A DNA stretch of 64,000 bases, taken from Streptomyces olindensis (GTDB lineage: Bacteria; Actinomycetota; Actinomycetes; Streptomycetales; Streptomycetaceae). The stretch lies in NCBI GenBank assembly GCA_000696115.1, contig JJOH01000109.1, positions 17,715-81,714 on the forward strand. Direction: 5' to 3'. The notes under the pieces are model-generated. The model was not told the origin of the DNA. It saw only the letters and a program-made list of their open reading frames with translations, and made no database searches. The position numbers and the translations under genes were made by a program. Numbering within the stretch: position 1 is the first letter of the stretch; every line of letters begins with the position of its first letter. This document shows positions 42,156-51,528 of the stretch, piece after piece.

Positions 42156-43846
42156 CGCAGGTCGCACCGCCTGGTGAGGAGTTGCTGTGAGGCACCGCCG
42201 TCGGCGGAGGCGGGGGTGGTGGTGGCCTGCACCGTCCAGTAGCAGCCGAGGTTCTGGAAGGTGTGGTCGACGGTGAGCGTGTACTCGGTGGCGCCGCTCC
42301 GCTCGAAGGTCTGGGGTACACCGTCCGGTGTGCCCGGCTGTCCCGCCGTGCCTCCCGTGTGCCAGGTGACGGAGATCGAGACCGGCCCGGTGCCGTCCGT
42401 GGTGATGCCGAGGGTCGCCGTGGCGGTCGTGGGGCCCGTCTGCCGGAAGGACGACACCGAGACGTCTTTGACCTTGACGGCGGGGCTGACGGGGTCGGTC
42501 GGCGAGGCGGGGGCGGTGGTCGGCGGCTGGGAGGTGGTCTCCCCGTCGGCGGTCGTCCCGTCGCCGGGGGTGGTGCCGCCGCCGGCCGGGGTGCCGGACG
42601 CCGGGAGGCCGCCGGTGCCGGTGGTCGCCGCGTCGGGCGGTGACGGGGTGGACGACGGCGAGGGGCCGACCGACGTGGTGGATGTGGCGGACGGCGACGG
42701 CGACGGCGACGGCGAGGGCCCCGTCGCGGCGGGCGACGCCGACGGCCCCGGGCCGGGACGGGCACCGGTGGTGGCCAGCGCGGCTGCCGCCCCCTGCCCC
42801 GCGGTCCCCGGGCTGGAGGGGAGCCCGTGGCTCAGCAGGGCACCGAGGAGCACGGCTGCGGCGGACACGAGCAGCCCGGCCCGGCCCGGCAGCCACGACC
42901 AGGCCCGGCCGCGGCCCGTCGAGGGCTGACGGCCGAGCACCGTGCGCGCCGTGTCCGCGGTGCTCCGTGGCGCCTGCTGGTACGAAGGCAGGAGCAGTGA
43001 CAGCAGGGCCACCAGCGCGGCGAGCCGGCCCCGGCCGCGTTCCTCCCAGTCGGGGCCGTAGGCGCCGCCGGCGGCGGCCTCCAGTTCGGTGACGAGTTCC
43101 TCGGCCCGTGCAGGACGCTCCGCCGGGTCCTTGGCCAGGCCCCGGCGCACCAGGTCCCGCACCGCCTCGGGGGTTTCGTCGGCGGGGACGGGCGCGTCGA
43201 CGTGCTGGAGGGCGAGTTCCGCGAGGTTCTCACCGGCGTACGGCTTGCGGCCCGTCAGGCACTCGAAGAAGGTGGCGGTGGCCGCGTACACGTCGGCGGC
43301 AGGTGAGGCGGGAGCGCCGGTCCACTGCTCCGGAGCCATGTAGGAGGGAGTGCCGGCCACACCCGCGCTGCTGCCCGAGTCCACCGCGATGCCGAAGTCG
43401 ACCAGCTTGGAGGAACCGTTCCGCGCGACGAGGACGTTCTCCGGCTTGTAGTCGCGGTGGACGACGCCGAGGCGGTGCGCGTCGGCCAGGCCGAGCAGCG
43501 AACCTTTGAGGACGACGAGCGCGGCCTCGGGGGCGAGCGGGCCCTCGCGCTTCAGCAGCGCCCGCAAGGAGACCCCGTCGACCAGCTCCATCACGATGGC
43601 GGCCCCGTCCGGGCTCTCCACGTACTCGTACAGCCCAGCGACGTACGGGCTCTCCAACCCGGCCAGCAGCCGCGCCTCCGCACGGAAGTCGCGCACGAAG
43701 CCCGGTCGGGTGCGCAGTGACTCACTGAGGTACTTCACCGCGACCGGGACACCGGTCTCCTCGTGTACGGCCGAGACGACCCGTCCGCTCGCCCCGGCAC
43801 CGATGTCGAGCGACTCGGTGTATCCGGGCACTTCCCATATGTTCAT
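42152..43846 (-). CDS. Membrane-anchored Ser/Thr protein kinase (PknB-like) with a unique ectodomain
   Basis: 564 residues. The kinase domain (about 8-260) has the glycine loop IGAGASGRV, VAVK (K38), HRDYKPEN (D132), DFG (150-152) and the APE motif in YMAPEQ. Then come a juxtamembrane stretch, a transmembrane helix (about 322-340), and a Pro/Ser/Thr stalk (about 345-455) with a (SP)n run. A beta ectodomain (about 460-564) with two cysteines follows. It has no PASTA repeats, so it does not sense muropeptides in the usual PknB way. It is encoded with the membrane partner directly downstream. Confidence 0.92.
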   Translation of the reverse strand: MNIWEVPGYTESLDIGAGASGRVVSAVHEETGVPVAVKYLSESLRTRPGFVRDFRAEARLLAGLESPYVAGLYEYVESPDGAAIVMELVDGVSLRALLKREGPLAPEAALVVLKGSLLGLADAHRLGVVHRDYKPENVLVARNGSSKLVDFGIAVDSGSSAGVAGTPSYMAPEQWTGAPASPAADVYAATATFFECLTGRKPYAGENLAELALQHVDAPVPADETPEAVRDLVRRGLAKDPAERPARAEELVTELEAAAGGAYGPDWEERGRGRLAALVALLSLLLPSYQQAPRSTADTARTVLGRQPSTGRGRAWSWLPGRAGLLVSAAAVLLGALLSHGLPSSPGTAGQGAAAALATTGARPGPGPSASPAATGPSPSPSPSPSATSTTSVGPSPSSTPSPPDAATTGTGGLPASGTPAGGGTTPGDGTTADGETTSQPPTTAPASPTDPVSPAVKVKDVSVSSFRQTGPTTATATLGITTDGTGPVSISVTWHTGGTAGQPGTPDGVPQTFERSGATEYTLTVDHTFQNLGCYWTVQATTTPASADGGASQQLLTRRCDLR

Positions 43847-44207
43847 CGCATCCCCCCCGGGGGCCGCCGCTCAGCAGTGGCCGGCCGCACTCGGAGACAC
43901 ATTTTTCGGCCATCGCGGTTGCGTGGCCAGAAAGAAGCGCCGGACGTGCCAGGACTGTGACACAGGCCGGGGCCGGTGGGACCACACCGGGCGGAACCCT
44001 CGTTCCTTGCCATGACCGTGCGGACCACATCCGTGGTGCGGTTCACGGCGAGCCGGACCTCTCCTACCTGTTCACCGCCCGGCAGTCATGGCTGGCGTCG
44101 GGTAACGGCAGGCTGTTTCGAGCGTGCTCAGCGGCACCATCGGCGGTCAGCGGCCTCCGCGAGCGCCCAACGGCAAGCCCCCGCCGCACCCTGCGGACCA
44201 CCGACGG
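43847..44207. other. 361-bp gap without a recognisable gene
   Basis: It contains the kinase upstream region and, beyond about 43950, short motif-free open frames. I see no tRNA or clear hairpin. Confidence 0.5.
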
Positions 44208-44822
44208 TCACTGATCATCAGGCCCACCGACCTGACGATGTCCAGCTAGGTCCTGCGCAGGGAAGTCCGAGGCAAGTGTGGCGCGGCAGGCCGACCAAGC
44301 GGACTGGCTCAGCAGGGGGCGGAAGCGGGTGAACAGAGCGAGGAGTTCAGCTCCCCATGTCTCGCGGAAGGACGGGTCGATGCGGGCGAGGTCGACCTCG
44401 TTGGCGGCGGACAACTCGGCGAAGTCCCGGCGCTGTTGCGGCTGGAGGATGCCGGACCTGCCGGTGAAACGGTCGTGGAAGGGGGCGTCGGCATCCGCGA
44501 GCGTCGGATAGGTGGCCTTCCGGTCGCACGAGGCGTAGAGGTACACCATGGCTTCGGCCTCGGCGCCGATCGCCGCTGTGAGTTCGGCGCGGCGCTCAAG
44601 GGACAGCAGCGCCGTGGGGAAGCCGTCGGTGCCGTAGAACGCGTGGCACAGACCCGCGAGCTGGAGGGCGGGGCGGGCGCCCCACCCGGCGAGTTGCTCG
44701 CGGACGCGCTCGAGGTGCGCCAGGAGCGTGCCGCCTGGATGAGGGATCTCTGCGGCTCCGAGGTCGTGCAGGAGCGCGATGGCCTGATCGGAAGCGGCAG
44801 GGGGAACAGGCAGAACAGGCAC
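44208..44822 (-). CDS. DUF6817 (HD-like) domain protein
   Basis: A 204-residue all-helical protein. HPGGTLLAHLERVREQLAGWG, LAGLCHAFYGTDGF and MVYLYASCDR place metal-ligand-like histidines as in HD/inositol-oxygenase-like folds. The function of DUF6817 is unknown. The GTG at 44822 is preferred because GGAAGGA precedes it at good spacing. It is divergent from the LysR gene. Confidence 0.75.
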   Translation of the reverse strand: MPVLPVPPAASDQAIALLHDLGAAEIPHPGGTLLAHLERVREQLAGWGARPALQLAGLCHAFYGTDGFPTALLSLERRAELTAAIGAEAEAMVYLYASCDRKATYPTLADADAPFHDRFTGRSGILQPQQRRDFAELSAANEVDLARIDPSFRETWGAELLALFTRFRPLLSQSAWSACRATLASDFPAQDLAGHRQVGGPDDQ

Positions 44823-44962
44823 GGGCGGGATCCTTCCGTCGCTCGGGTCGGCACCCGTCCGTGCCTTCGCCTGGGGTCCGGACCCCACGAAAGCGCCGGA
44901 CGGGTTGCCGCCTGGGCCCTGCGCTGATCATCGCGGCTTCGCCTTACCTCAGTCAATCCTTT

Positions 44963-44995
44963 GGTTTTCTCGCAAAACCCAAGCTGTAGCTTGGG
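44963..44995. promoter_or_regulatory. Two nested palindromes at the LysR start
   Basis: GGTTTT-N5-AAAACC (44963-44979) overlaps CCCAAGC-TGTA-GCTTGGG (44978-44995). The second ends 3 bp before the LysR ATG and contains TAGCTT, a possible -10 that would give a leaderless mRNA. Binding here would be autorepressive. The first site faces the DUF6817 gene. Confidence 0.75.
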
Positions 44996-44998
44996 TCC

Positions 44999-45934
44999 AT
45001 GACTTTGGACGACCTGCGTGTCTTCGTGGCCGTGTGCCGGGCGGGAAGCCTCAGCGCCGTCGCCCGGGAACTGGACCGCACACAGTCGGCGGTGAGCCAG
45101 CATGTGAAGCGGCTGGAACGGGAGACCGGAGTGAGTCTCCTGGAACGCCGACCTCGAGGTGTCGTGCCCACCCACGCGGGGCGTGTCCTGTGCGACGCAG
45201 CCGCCGATGGCATCGCCGGACTGGATCTGGCCCTGCGGCGCCTGGGCGACCTCGTCAACGGCGACAGCGGCTCTGTCCGCGTCACCACGGGGGGAACGAC
45301 CGTACGGCACTTCATGTCCGAGGCCATCGTCGCCTTCCGGCGGCAGTACCCGAAGGTGAACCTGGAGTTCCAGACAGAGACCTCCAGCCGTAGCTGCTTC
45401 GATGCCCTCGCCAGCGACGACCTGGACCTCGCCTGGGTCACCATCGGCAGCCCGGTGCGCGGCATCGAGCAGCGCCCCGTCGTCGACCTGCCCTGGGTGC
45501 TGGCCGTCCGCGCCGACGATCCGCTCGCACGCAGGACTCGGATCGAGGTGGCCGACCTCGCCGGCATCCGTCTCATCCGGCTGCCACAGAACTCCACCTC
45601 AGGTGCCCGCCTCGACGCCGCATTCGCGGAACTGGGGATCCGAAGCAGCTCCGACACCAGTGTCGCCGACTGGGACACCGCTCTCCTCCTGGCCGAACTC
45701 GGCCTCGGCCACGCGGTCGTACCTGCCCTGCCAGGCCGGCAAGCACCCGGCGACGACGGCCCTCTCCGGCTCATCCCCATCCCTCAACTGCCCCCTCTCC
45801 CCGTAGGTTGGGCGGTGCGCCGATGGGACGCCCTCACTCCGCTCGCCCAGGTCTTCGCCGAAACGGTCGCCAGGAACTGCACGGAGAAGGCCGCCGATGC
45901 ACGCGGAACGCCGGGCAACGCTCACGCCTGCTGA
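44999..45934 (+). CDS. LysR-family transcriptional regulator
   Basis: A 311-residue LTTR. The N-terminal winged helix is TLDDLRVFVAVCRAGSLSAVARELDRTQSAVSQHVKRLERETGVSLLERRPRGV. The substrate-binding domain (about 90-295) is of periplasmic-binding fold. It has no ribosome-binding site before its ATG, as expected if leaderless. It is divergent from the DUF6817 gene, its probable target. Confidence 0.9.
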   Translation: MTLDDLRVFVAVCRAGSLSAVARELDRTQSAVSQHVKRLERETGVSLLERRPRGVVPTHAGRVLCDAAADGIAGLDLALRRLGDLVNGDSGSVRVTTGGTTVRHFMSEAIVAFRRQYPKVNLEFQTETSSRSCFDALASDDLDLAWVTIGSPVRGIEQRPVVDLPWVLAVRADDPLARRTRIEVADLAGIRLIRLPQNSTSGARLDAAFAELGIRSSSDTSVADWDTALLLAELGLGHAVVPALPGRQAPGDDGPLRLIPIPQLPPLPVGWAVRRWDALTPLAQVFAETVARNCTEKAADARGTPGNAHAC

Positions 45935-46080
45935 CCAGGACGCACGCGCAGATCGGCGCAACGTCCATCTCGACGCCGAACCGGTGAGGAACTGCCACGC
46001 GGCGAACCACCGGCCTGCTGCTGCCGATCTCGGCGGTGTGGACGCCGTCAGGGCGTGGCGTGCGGAATCACGCCCATGCT

Positions 46081-47301
46081 CTACGGGTCACAGAACTCCG
46101 CCTCGACGGCCGCGTCCTCCAAACGCTGCTCGCCCCAATCGCCGTTGCGGTTCATGGTCATGACCTGTCGGCCGTCCGCCGAAGCCAGGGCACGGGTCGC
46201 GGAGCCGGGGATCATGCCGCCGTGGCCCCAGGCCCAGCAGCCCTCCGCGAGCTTGAAGTGCCGCAGGCCCAGGCCGTAGACGTCCTGCGGACCGCCGTGT
46301 CCCTTGTCCCCGTCGACCGGGACGGCGTCGAGCAGCTGCCGCTGCTGGGCGGGCGGCAGCAGGTCACCGGCGAGCAGCCTGGACAGGAACCTGTTGACAT
46401 CACCGACAGTCGAGATCATTTGCCCCGCGGAGAAGGCGACCGTGGGGCTGAACTCGGTGACGTCACGCACCTTCGCCTGCGGACCGTCCTCGAACAGCGT
46501 GGAGTAGTGCCTCGCGTGCGGTGCGGGCAGCCGGGGCGATGTGCCCGGCACACTCGTGCCGCGCAGACCGAGGGGCCGTATGAGGAGGCGCTCGACCGCG
46601 TGTGCGTGACTGCGGCCGGTGGCCTTCTCGACGACCATGCCGGCGAGAAGGTAGTTGGTGTCCGAGTAGTCCCACTTGCCGGGGCGGCCGGGCCTGCTGC
46701 CCTGCTCCGGCTGGAAGTTGGGCGGGTGGCGGAGGGCGATGTCCACCAGCTCTCGCGGCGACCACCTGAAGTGGCGGTTCCGGTCGAACTCGTCCCCCGC
46801 GTAACGGGCGCGGAAGCCCTCGTCCATGTTGTAGTCGAAGATCCCGCTCGTGTGGTTGAGCAGGTGCCGCACGGTGATGTGCCCGGGCCGGTACCCCTTG
46901 CCGTGCACCACTCCCGGCAGCCACTTGGCCACGCTGTCGTCCAGCGACAGCCTCCCCTCGGCTTCGAGCTTCAGGAGCACCGTGGCCGTGAAGGTCTTGG
47001 TCACGCTGGCGATGCGGAACCTCTCGTGCGTGCTGCGGGGCCTCTCCACGCCGATCTCGCGGACCCCGGCCCGTCCGTCCCGGACGCCGTTCCGGTCGCG
47101 CACCTGGGCGATGACGCCAGGGGTGCCCTCCGCGACGATCTCGTCCAGGACGGCCTGGGTCTTTGTGTGCAGCGCTTGGTGCTTCACCGGTAATCGGGGT
47201 GGAGGGTGGTCGGGCGGACCGGACGGGGCCGCGGCGAGTGTTCCCAGGACGGCGATGAGGGCGACGAAGATCAGACAGCGAAGCGTCTGCTGATGGCTCA
47301 T
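46081..47301 (-). CDS. Secreted serine hydrolase, beta-lactamase/DD-carboxypeptidase family
   Basis: 406 residues. A signal peptide or N-terminal anchor (LRCLIFVALIAVLGTLAAAPS) precedes a class C beta-lactamase-fold domain. The catalytic motif is S99-V-T-K102 (RIASVTKTF), the second motif YSDTNYLLAGMVVEKATG, and the third HGG in WAWGHGGMIPG. HLLNHTSGIFDYN is typical of DD-peptidase-like esterases. It is probably a cell-wall carboxypeptidase or esterase rather than an antibiotic beta-lactamase. It is convergent with the LysR gene. Confidence 0.88.
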   Translation of the reverse strand: MSHQQTLRCLIFVALIAVLGTLAAAPSGPPDHPPPRLPVKHQALHTKTQAVLDEIVAEGTPGVIAQVRDRNGVRDGRAGVREIGVERPRSTHERFRIASVTKTFTATVLLKLEAEGRLSLDDSVAKWLPGVVHGKGYRPGHITVRHLLNHTSGIFDYNMDEGFRARYAGDEFDRNRHFRWSPRELVDIALRHPPNFQPEQGSRPGRPGKWDYSDTNYLLAGMVVEKATGRSHAHAVERLLIRPLGLRGTSVPGTSPRLPAPHARHYSTLFEDGPQAKVRDVTEFSPTVAFSAGQMISTVGDVNRFLSRLLAGDLLPPAQQRQLLDAVPVDGDKGHGGPQDVYGLGLRHFKLAEGCWAWGHGGMIPGSATRALASADGRQVMTMNRNGDWGEQRLEDAAVEAEFCDP

Positions 47302-47447
47302 GAGATCACTTCACCAAGTGACCGGCACTCACACCATCGGGAACCACCCGGAAACGGATCAGGGACCCGACCTAGGGGGCGGCGTCAGAACAGGAGAGGG
47401 ACGAATCGTGGGCTGACAGCGCACTGTTCTTCCGTGCCGGCCCAGCC

Positions 47448-48080
47448 CTACACGGCCCGGTATGCCCGGAGAAAGGTCCGCACGCCCTCGACGATGAGCG
47501 GCCGGACGCGGGTGTCCTCCGCGGCGTTCGCGGAACCGAGTCTGTCCAGCGCGACGCCGAAGGTCAGCGCGATGAACTGGTCGGCCGCGAGCCGGGCGTC
47601 GGGGACGTCGAGCAGCCCGGCCGCGGCGAAGGCGGCGAACCGCTCGGCGATCGCCTCGTCGGGGGTGTCGGCCATGGAGTTGTAGCCCTGGTGCGGCAGG
47701 TGGCCGGATTCCGCCCGGACCAGTCGTTGCAGCGTTGCGTACTCCGCCGAGCCGAGCATGTCGGTCGCGATGCGCATCGAGAACGTGACCAGGGCGTCCT
47801 CGAGGCCGGCGGCCTCGGTGAGGCCGGTGAGAGTGTCGTCGAGGGTGCGCCGGATCGTGGTGATCAGTGACTGGCCGATGTCGTCGACGACTGCTTGCAG
47901 CAGCGTCCGCTTGTCGCCGAAGTAGTCGTAGACCGTCCGCTTGGACACCTCGGCCCGGGCGGCGATCGCGTCGACGCTGGACCGGTCGAAGCCGTCGGCG
48001 AGGAACAGTTCCCGGGCTGCCGAGAGGATGGCGGCCCGCTTCCGCGCGGAACCCTCGCGCAGTGTCTTCGTGGTCGGCAT
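47448..48080 (-). CDS. TetR-family transcriptional regulator of the MFS/monooxygenase operon
   Basis: A 210-residue repressor with helix-turn-helix SSVDAIAARAEVSKRTVYDYFGDKRTLLQAVV and a C-terminal domain of the AefR type. The ATG at 48080 (MPTTKTLREG) is used; another ATG lies at 48086. A CTACAC/GTGTAG palindrome sits 19 bp upstream. It is divergent from the MFS transporter gene. Confidence 0.88.
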   Translation of the reverse strand: MPTTKTLREGSARKRAAILSAARELFLADGFDRSSVDAIAARAEVSKRTVYDYFGDKRTLLQAVVDDIGQSLITTIRRTLDDTLTGLTEAAGLEDALVTFSMRIATDMLGSAEYATLQRLVRAESGHLPHQGYNSMADTPDEAIAERFAAFAAAGLLDVPDARLAADQFIALTFGVALDRLGSANAAEDTRVRPLIVEGVRTFLRAYRAV

Positions 48081-48098
48081 GGGCACATCCTAACGGTT

Positions 48099-48116
48099 CT
48101 ACACTGCACGGTGTAG
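48099..48116. promoter_or_regulatory. TetR operator CTACAC-N6-GTGTAG
   Basis: Perfect 6-bp arms in the TetR/MFS intergenic region, with a further GTGTAG-like copy directly adjacent (GTGTAGTGTAG). This is typical AefR/TetR operator form. It is probably autoregulatory and controls the MFS-monooxygenase operon. Confidence 0.75.
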
Positions 48117-48232
48117 TGTAGTGACTGGCTCGGCCGGGGCTCACTCGTACACCTGCTCCGCCCGGCGGAGCCGCGCATGCGTCACCTCGGGTGCCGCTTC
48201 CCCGGGTTCACCCGCCGGACGACTCAGGGGCC

Positions 48233-48283
48233 TGCCCACCAAGCACCATGCCCACCAAGCCCCAAGCCCCAAGCCCCAAGCAC
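48233..48283 (+). repeat. Short tandem repeat (CCCAAGC units)
   Basis: GCCCACCAAGC occurs twice, followed by three CCCAAGC heptamers, in the 334-bp TetR-MFS intergenic region. No other feature is seen there apart from the operator. Confidence 0.7.
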
Positions 48284-48414
48284 CGTGCACACCGCGCCCC
48301 GCGTGATGGGCCACTGCGGCCGATGGGCCCCTGCGGCCGCGCCGGGCCCGGCAAGGCAGCAGCGCCACGCGTACGGCCGGCCTCACTCGCCCGGTCATCA
48401 CGGAAAGGACGACC

Positions 48415-49812
48415 ATGACCGCAACTCTGGCTCCACCAGTCCGCATCGGGAAGGCCGCTGTCGGCGCCCTCGGCATGCTGGCAGTCGCCACTGGTGCGTT
48501 GGAGTCGGTGGTGACGCCGACGCTCCCGCTCCTGCAACGCGAACTGGATATGAGTCCGGCCGAAGGGGCGTTACTCAGCATCGTGCTCCTCATCACCGGC
48601 GCACTCGTCACACCGGTCGCCGGCAAGTTAGGCGACCGCTACGGCGGAAAACGAGTCCTGGTCCGGCTGATGGCGGTCGTCTCGGCCGGTGGCCTGGTGT
48701 CGGCCCTGGCGCCGAACCTGCCCGTGCTGCTGCTCGGACAGATACTCCAGGGGGCGATGGTGGGCGCGCTGCCCCTGTCGTTCATCGTGGTGCGCAAACA
48801 CCTCCCCGCGGGAGAGTCGAAAGTGGCCATCGGGGTGGTCAGCGGGCTGTTCGTGGGGGGCGGGATGGCGGGAACGCTGTCGGCCGGACCCGTGGCGGAA
48901 GGCCTGTCCCGACACTGGATGTTCGCGCTGCCGACGATCGCGGTCATCGGGTCCACCATCCTGCTGAACAGGCTGATGCCGCATGACCCGCCGGGCCGCT
49001 CCGACGACGCCGGCGTCGACTGGCCCGGCCTGCTTCTGTTGAGCGGGACGCTGGTCACGCTCATGCTCGTGCTCGCGCTGGCACCCGACATCGGCTCGCA
49101 GCCCCTCGTGCTCGGCGCCCTCATCGTGGTCCTGGCCGCTTTCGTGACCGGATGGACGGCCGTCGAGCGACGTGCGGCCTCACCGATGGTCGACCTGCGC
49201 ATGCTGGTCCGGCCCGCGATCTGGAAGTCCTGTGTGCTGACGTTCGTGATCTGCGTCGGTACTTCGGTAGCGGTCTACCTCGTCCCGCAACTGTTCGCGG
49301 TGCCCGCCGGCGCATACGGTTTCGGGGCCGGCGCCACCGAGATCGGCTTCTACCTGCTGCCCGGCGCCGTCGCCGCGTCCCTGGCCGGGCCGATGGCGGG
49401 GATCGGGGCGCGGCGTTTCGGCTCGCGTGCCGTGGTCACCGCCGGGATCGTCATCATGGCCGCCGCACTGATCTCGCTGGCAGCCGTGCACACCGAGGTC
49501 TGGCACCTCGTCATCGGCAAGATGATGATCTCGCTCGCCAACGGCCTGTGTGTGACGGCGATGGTGACCACCACCGCCATTTCCGTCGAACAGAGTGACA
49601 CCGGCATCGCCACCAGCCTGGTCCTGGTGACTCGCGTGATCGGCTACGCCGTGGGTGCGCAGGTCGGTGGCGCGCTCCTGACCGCCGCGACCCCTTCAGG
49701 GTCGGATGTCCCGGCCGAATCGGCCTTCGTCACCGGCTTCGTCATAGCCGGCGCCGTCACGGCGCTGTCCCTGCTCGTCGCCCGGACCATGGGCAAAGGA
49801 GTCAAGGAATGA
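48415..49812 (+). CDS. MFS drug efflux transporter (DHA2-type)
   Basis: 465 residues with about 14 hydrophobic segments. Motif A is GKLGDRYGGKRVLV in the loop 2-3 position, and TGALVTPVAGKLG precedes it. It would export a toxic small molecule by proton antiport. AAAGGAC precedes the ATG. The stop overlaps the monooxygenase start (ATGA), so efflux and modification are coupled, both facing the divergent TetR. Confidence 0.88.
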   Translation: MTATLAPPVRIGKAAVGALGMLAVATGALESVVTPTLPLLQRELDMSPAEGALLSIVLLITGALVTPVAGKLGDRYGGKRVLVRLMAVVSAGGLVSALAPNLPVLLLGQILQGAMVGALPLSFIVVRKHLPAGESKVAIGVVSGLFVGGGMAGTLSAGPVAEGLSRHWMFALPTIAVIGSTILLNRLMPHDPPGRSDDAGVDWPGLLLLSGTLVTLMLVLALAPDIGSQPLVLGALIVVLAAFVTGWTAVERRAASPMVDLRMLVRPAIWKSCVLTFVICVGTSVAVYLVPQLFAVPAGAYGFGAGATEIGFYLLPGAVAASLAGPMAGIGARRFGSRAVVTAGIVIMAAALISLAAVHTEVWHLVIGKMMISLANGLCVTAMVTTTAISVEQSDTGIATSLVLVTRVIGYAVGAQVGGALLTAATPSGSDVPAESAFVTGFVIAGAVTALSLLVARTMGKGVKE

Positions 49813-51029
49813 CCCGCACCGATCTGTTGAGGGGTGTCCGTTCGGCACCGAGGCGCAAGGTCCTGGTATCCGGGGCTAGCGTGGCGGGGCCCGCCCTCGC
49901 GTTCTGGCTGAACCGCTACGGATTCGAGGTCACGGTGGTCGAGAAGGCGGGCGCACTTCGTGGCGGTGGTTACCCCATCGACGTGCGCGGCACCGCACTC
50001 GAGGTCGTCCGAAGGATGGGAATCCTGCCGCGACTGCGGGACGCGCACATCGACCTGCGGCGGTTGACCTTCCTCGACGAGGACGGTAGCGAGGTGGCCT
50101 CGATCGACCCGCACACCGTCACGGGCGGTGTCGCGGGACAGGACCTGGAGGTGCCGCGCGGGGACCTGACCAGCGCTCTCTACACGGCGGTCCGTGACGA
50201 CGTCGAGTTCATGTTCAACGACTCCATCGACACCCTCGACCAGTCCGGCCACGGGGTCGACGTCACCTTCCGCGGGGGCAGCAGGCGTACGTTCGACATG
50301 GTCGTCGGTGCGGACGGCCTGCACTCACGTACTCGCGAGATCCTGTTCGGCCCCGAAGAGCAGTTCCACCGGTACCTCGGCTACTGCTTCGCCGTGTTCA
50401 CCATGCGCAACACCCTCGGGCTCTCCCACGAGACCCTGATGTGGAACACCCCGGGCAGAGCCGCGGCATTCTACGCCGTAGGGGACAACGACGAAGTGCA
50501 CGCCTTCCTGAACTTCGCCCACCCAGAACCGCCGTTCGACGCGTTCCGCAACCCGGAAGCCCAACGCGACCTGATCGCCGCGGTGTTCGGCGACGCGGGA
50601 TGGGAGGTCCCGGGCATGCTGGCCGCCCTGCGCGACGCGGACGACCTGTTCTTCGACGGCGTCAGCCAGATCCGCATGCCCCGCTGGTCGAGCGGCAGGG
50701 TCGCGCTGGTGGGCGACGCCGCATACGCTCCCTCGTTCCTCACCGGACAGGGCACCAGCCTCGCGCTCGTCGGCGCGTACATGCTCGCCGGTTCCCTGGC
50801 CGACCGGGAACACGCCGCAGGCTTCGCCGCCTACGAACACCACACCCGTGAGTTCGTGACCGTGAACCAGGACCAGGTCGGCGAGGGCGACGCCACACTC
50901 TTCCCCACCACCGCCCGGGCCCTGGAGCAGCGCAACGACATGCTGCGCAATCTCAGCGCCATGCCCTCCGCTGGGGGACGACCGGCCCATTCGGCCCTCA
51001 CCCTGCCGGCCTTCACGCCCATGACGTGA
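49809..51029 (+). CDS. FAD-dependent monooxygenase (PHBH/TetX-like)
   Basis: A 406-residue class A flavin monooxygenase. VLVSGASVAGPALAFWLNRYGFEVTVVEKA binds ADP, GADGLHSRTREILFG is the DG motif, and VALVGDAAYAPSFLTGQGTSLALVGAYML is the GD motif binding FAD ribitol. It resembles tetracycline-inactivating and aromatic polyketide hydroxylases. With the coupled MFS pump it forms a plausible resistance cassette: oxidise, then export. The substrate is unproven. Confidence 0.9.
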   Translation: MTRTDLLRGVRSAPRRKVLVSGASVAGPALAFWLNRYGFEVTVVEKAGALRGGGYPIDVRGTALEVVRRMGILPRLRDAHIDLRRLTFLDEDGSEVASIDPHTVTGGVAGQDLEVPRGDLTSALYTAVRDDVEFMFNDSIDTLDQSGHGVDVTFRGGSRRTFDMVVGADGLHSRTREILFGPEEQFHRYLGYCFAVFTMRNTLGLSHETLMWNTPGRAAAFYAVGDNDEVHAFLNFAHPEPPFDAFRNPEAQRDLIAAVFGDAGWEVPGMLAALRDADDLFFDGVSQIRMPRWSSGRVALVGDAAYAPSFLTGQGTSLALVGAYMLAGSLADREHAAGFAAYEHHTREFVTVNQDQVGEGDATLFPTTARALEQRNDMLRNLSAMPSAGGRPAHSALTLPAFTPMT

Positions 51030-51302
51030 GCCCGGGCACGCGCACCGATGAGAGGCGTTACCAGCGGTCCGAACCCGACGCTGGCGACGGTGGCCGCGCT
51101 GACCGCGGAGCGCCGCGCCGCGGCGCTGGAGAACCCCACTGCTTGGCCGGACGGACCGGCACATGGGCGCGCCTACGCCCGCCCGCGAGATCCGTCCTCG
51201 GCGAACGCGGCCGATGCCTCGAGCCCCAGGGTCGGCTGGGGCTCCAGCCCCTGGGCGCCGAGGTAGGGTGCGCCCTGCTGAGCGGTGCCCCCACCGAACT
51301 CC

Positions 51303-51528
51303 AACCACCACGACGACCGAGAGCCGGCCCGGAGGCAAGACCGACCGGTCCACCGGGAACGGCCAGAACGCGGCGCAGCAGCGGCCGTACGACAAGAGCC
51401 AGAACGGCGACGAACGGCACAACGAGGGCCAACCGCCGCGGAGTGCCCCGGCCGCAGACGGCCTGGATCGCGACCAGCCCGGACCACACCACGCAGTCCA
51501 CCACCGCGGCGGTGGCCAGCGCGCTCGA
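51303..51528 (-). pseudogene. Fragment of a membrane protein
   Basis: The minus strand reads ALATAAVVDCVVWSGLVAIQAVC and RRLALVVPFVAVLALVVRPLLRRVLA, two hydrophobic helices joined by a short charged loop. There is no proper start or stop in frame. The 270 bp between the monooxygenase stop and this fragment show no gene. Confidence 0.35.

Noticed and set aside
46081..47301. True antibiotic-hydrolysing beta-lactamase
   Set aside because: The motifs fit the broad DD-peptidase/esterase group (SVTK, YSDTNY, HGG). Class C hallmarks such as Y-A-N and K-T-G are not present.
48233..48283. CRISPR-like repeat
   Set aside because: Heptamer tandem repeats with no spacers of uniform length and no cas genes. 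It is a simple slippage repeat.
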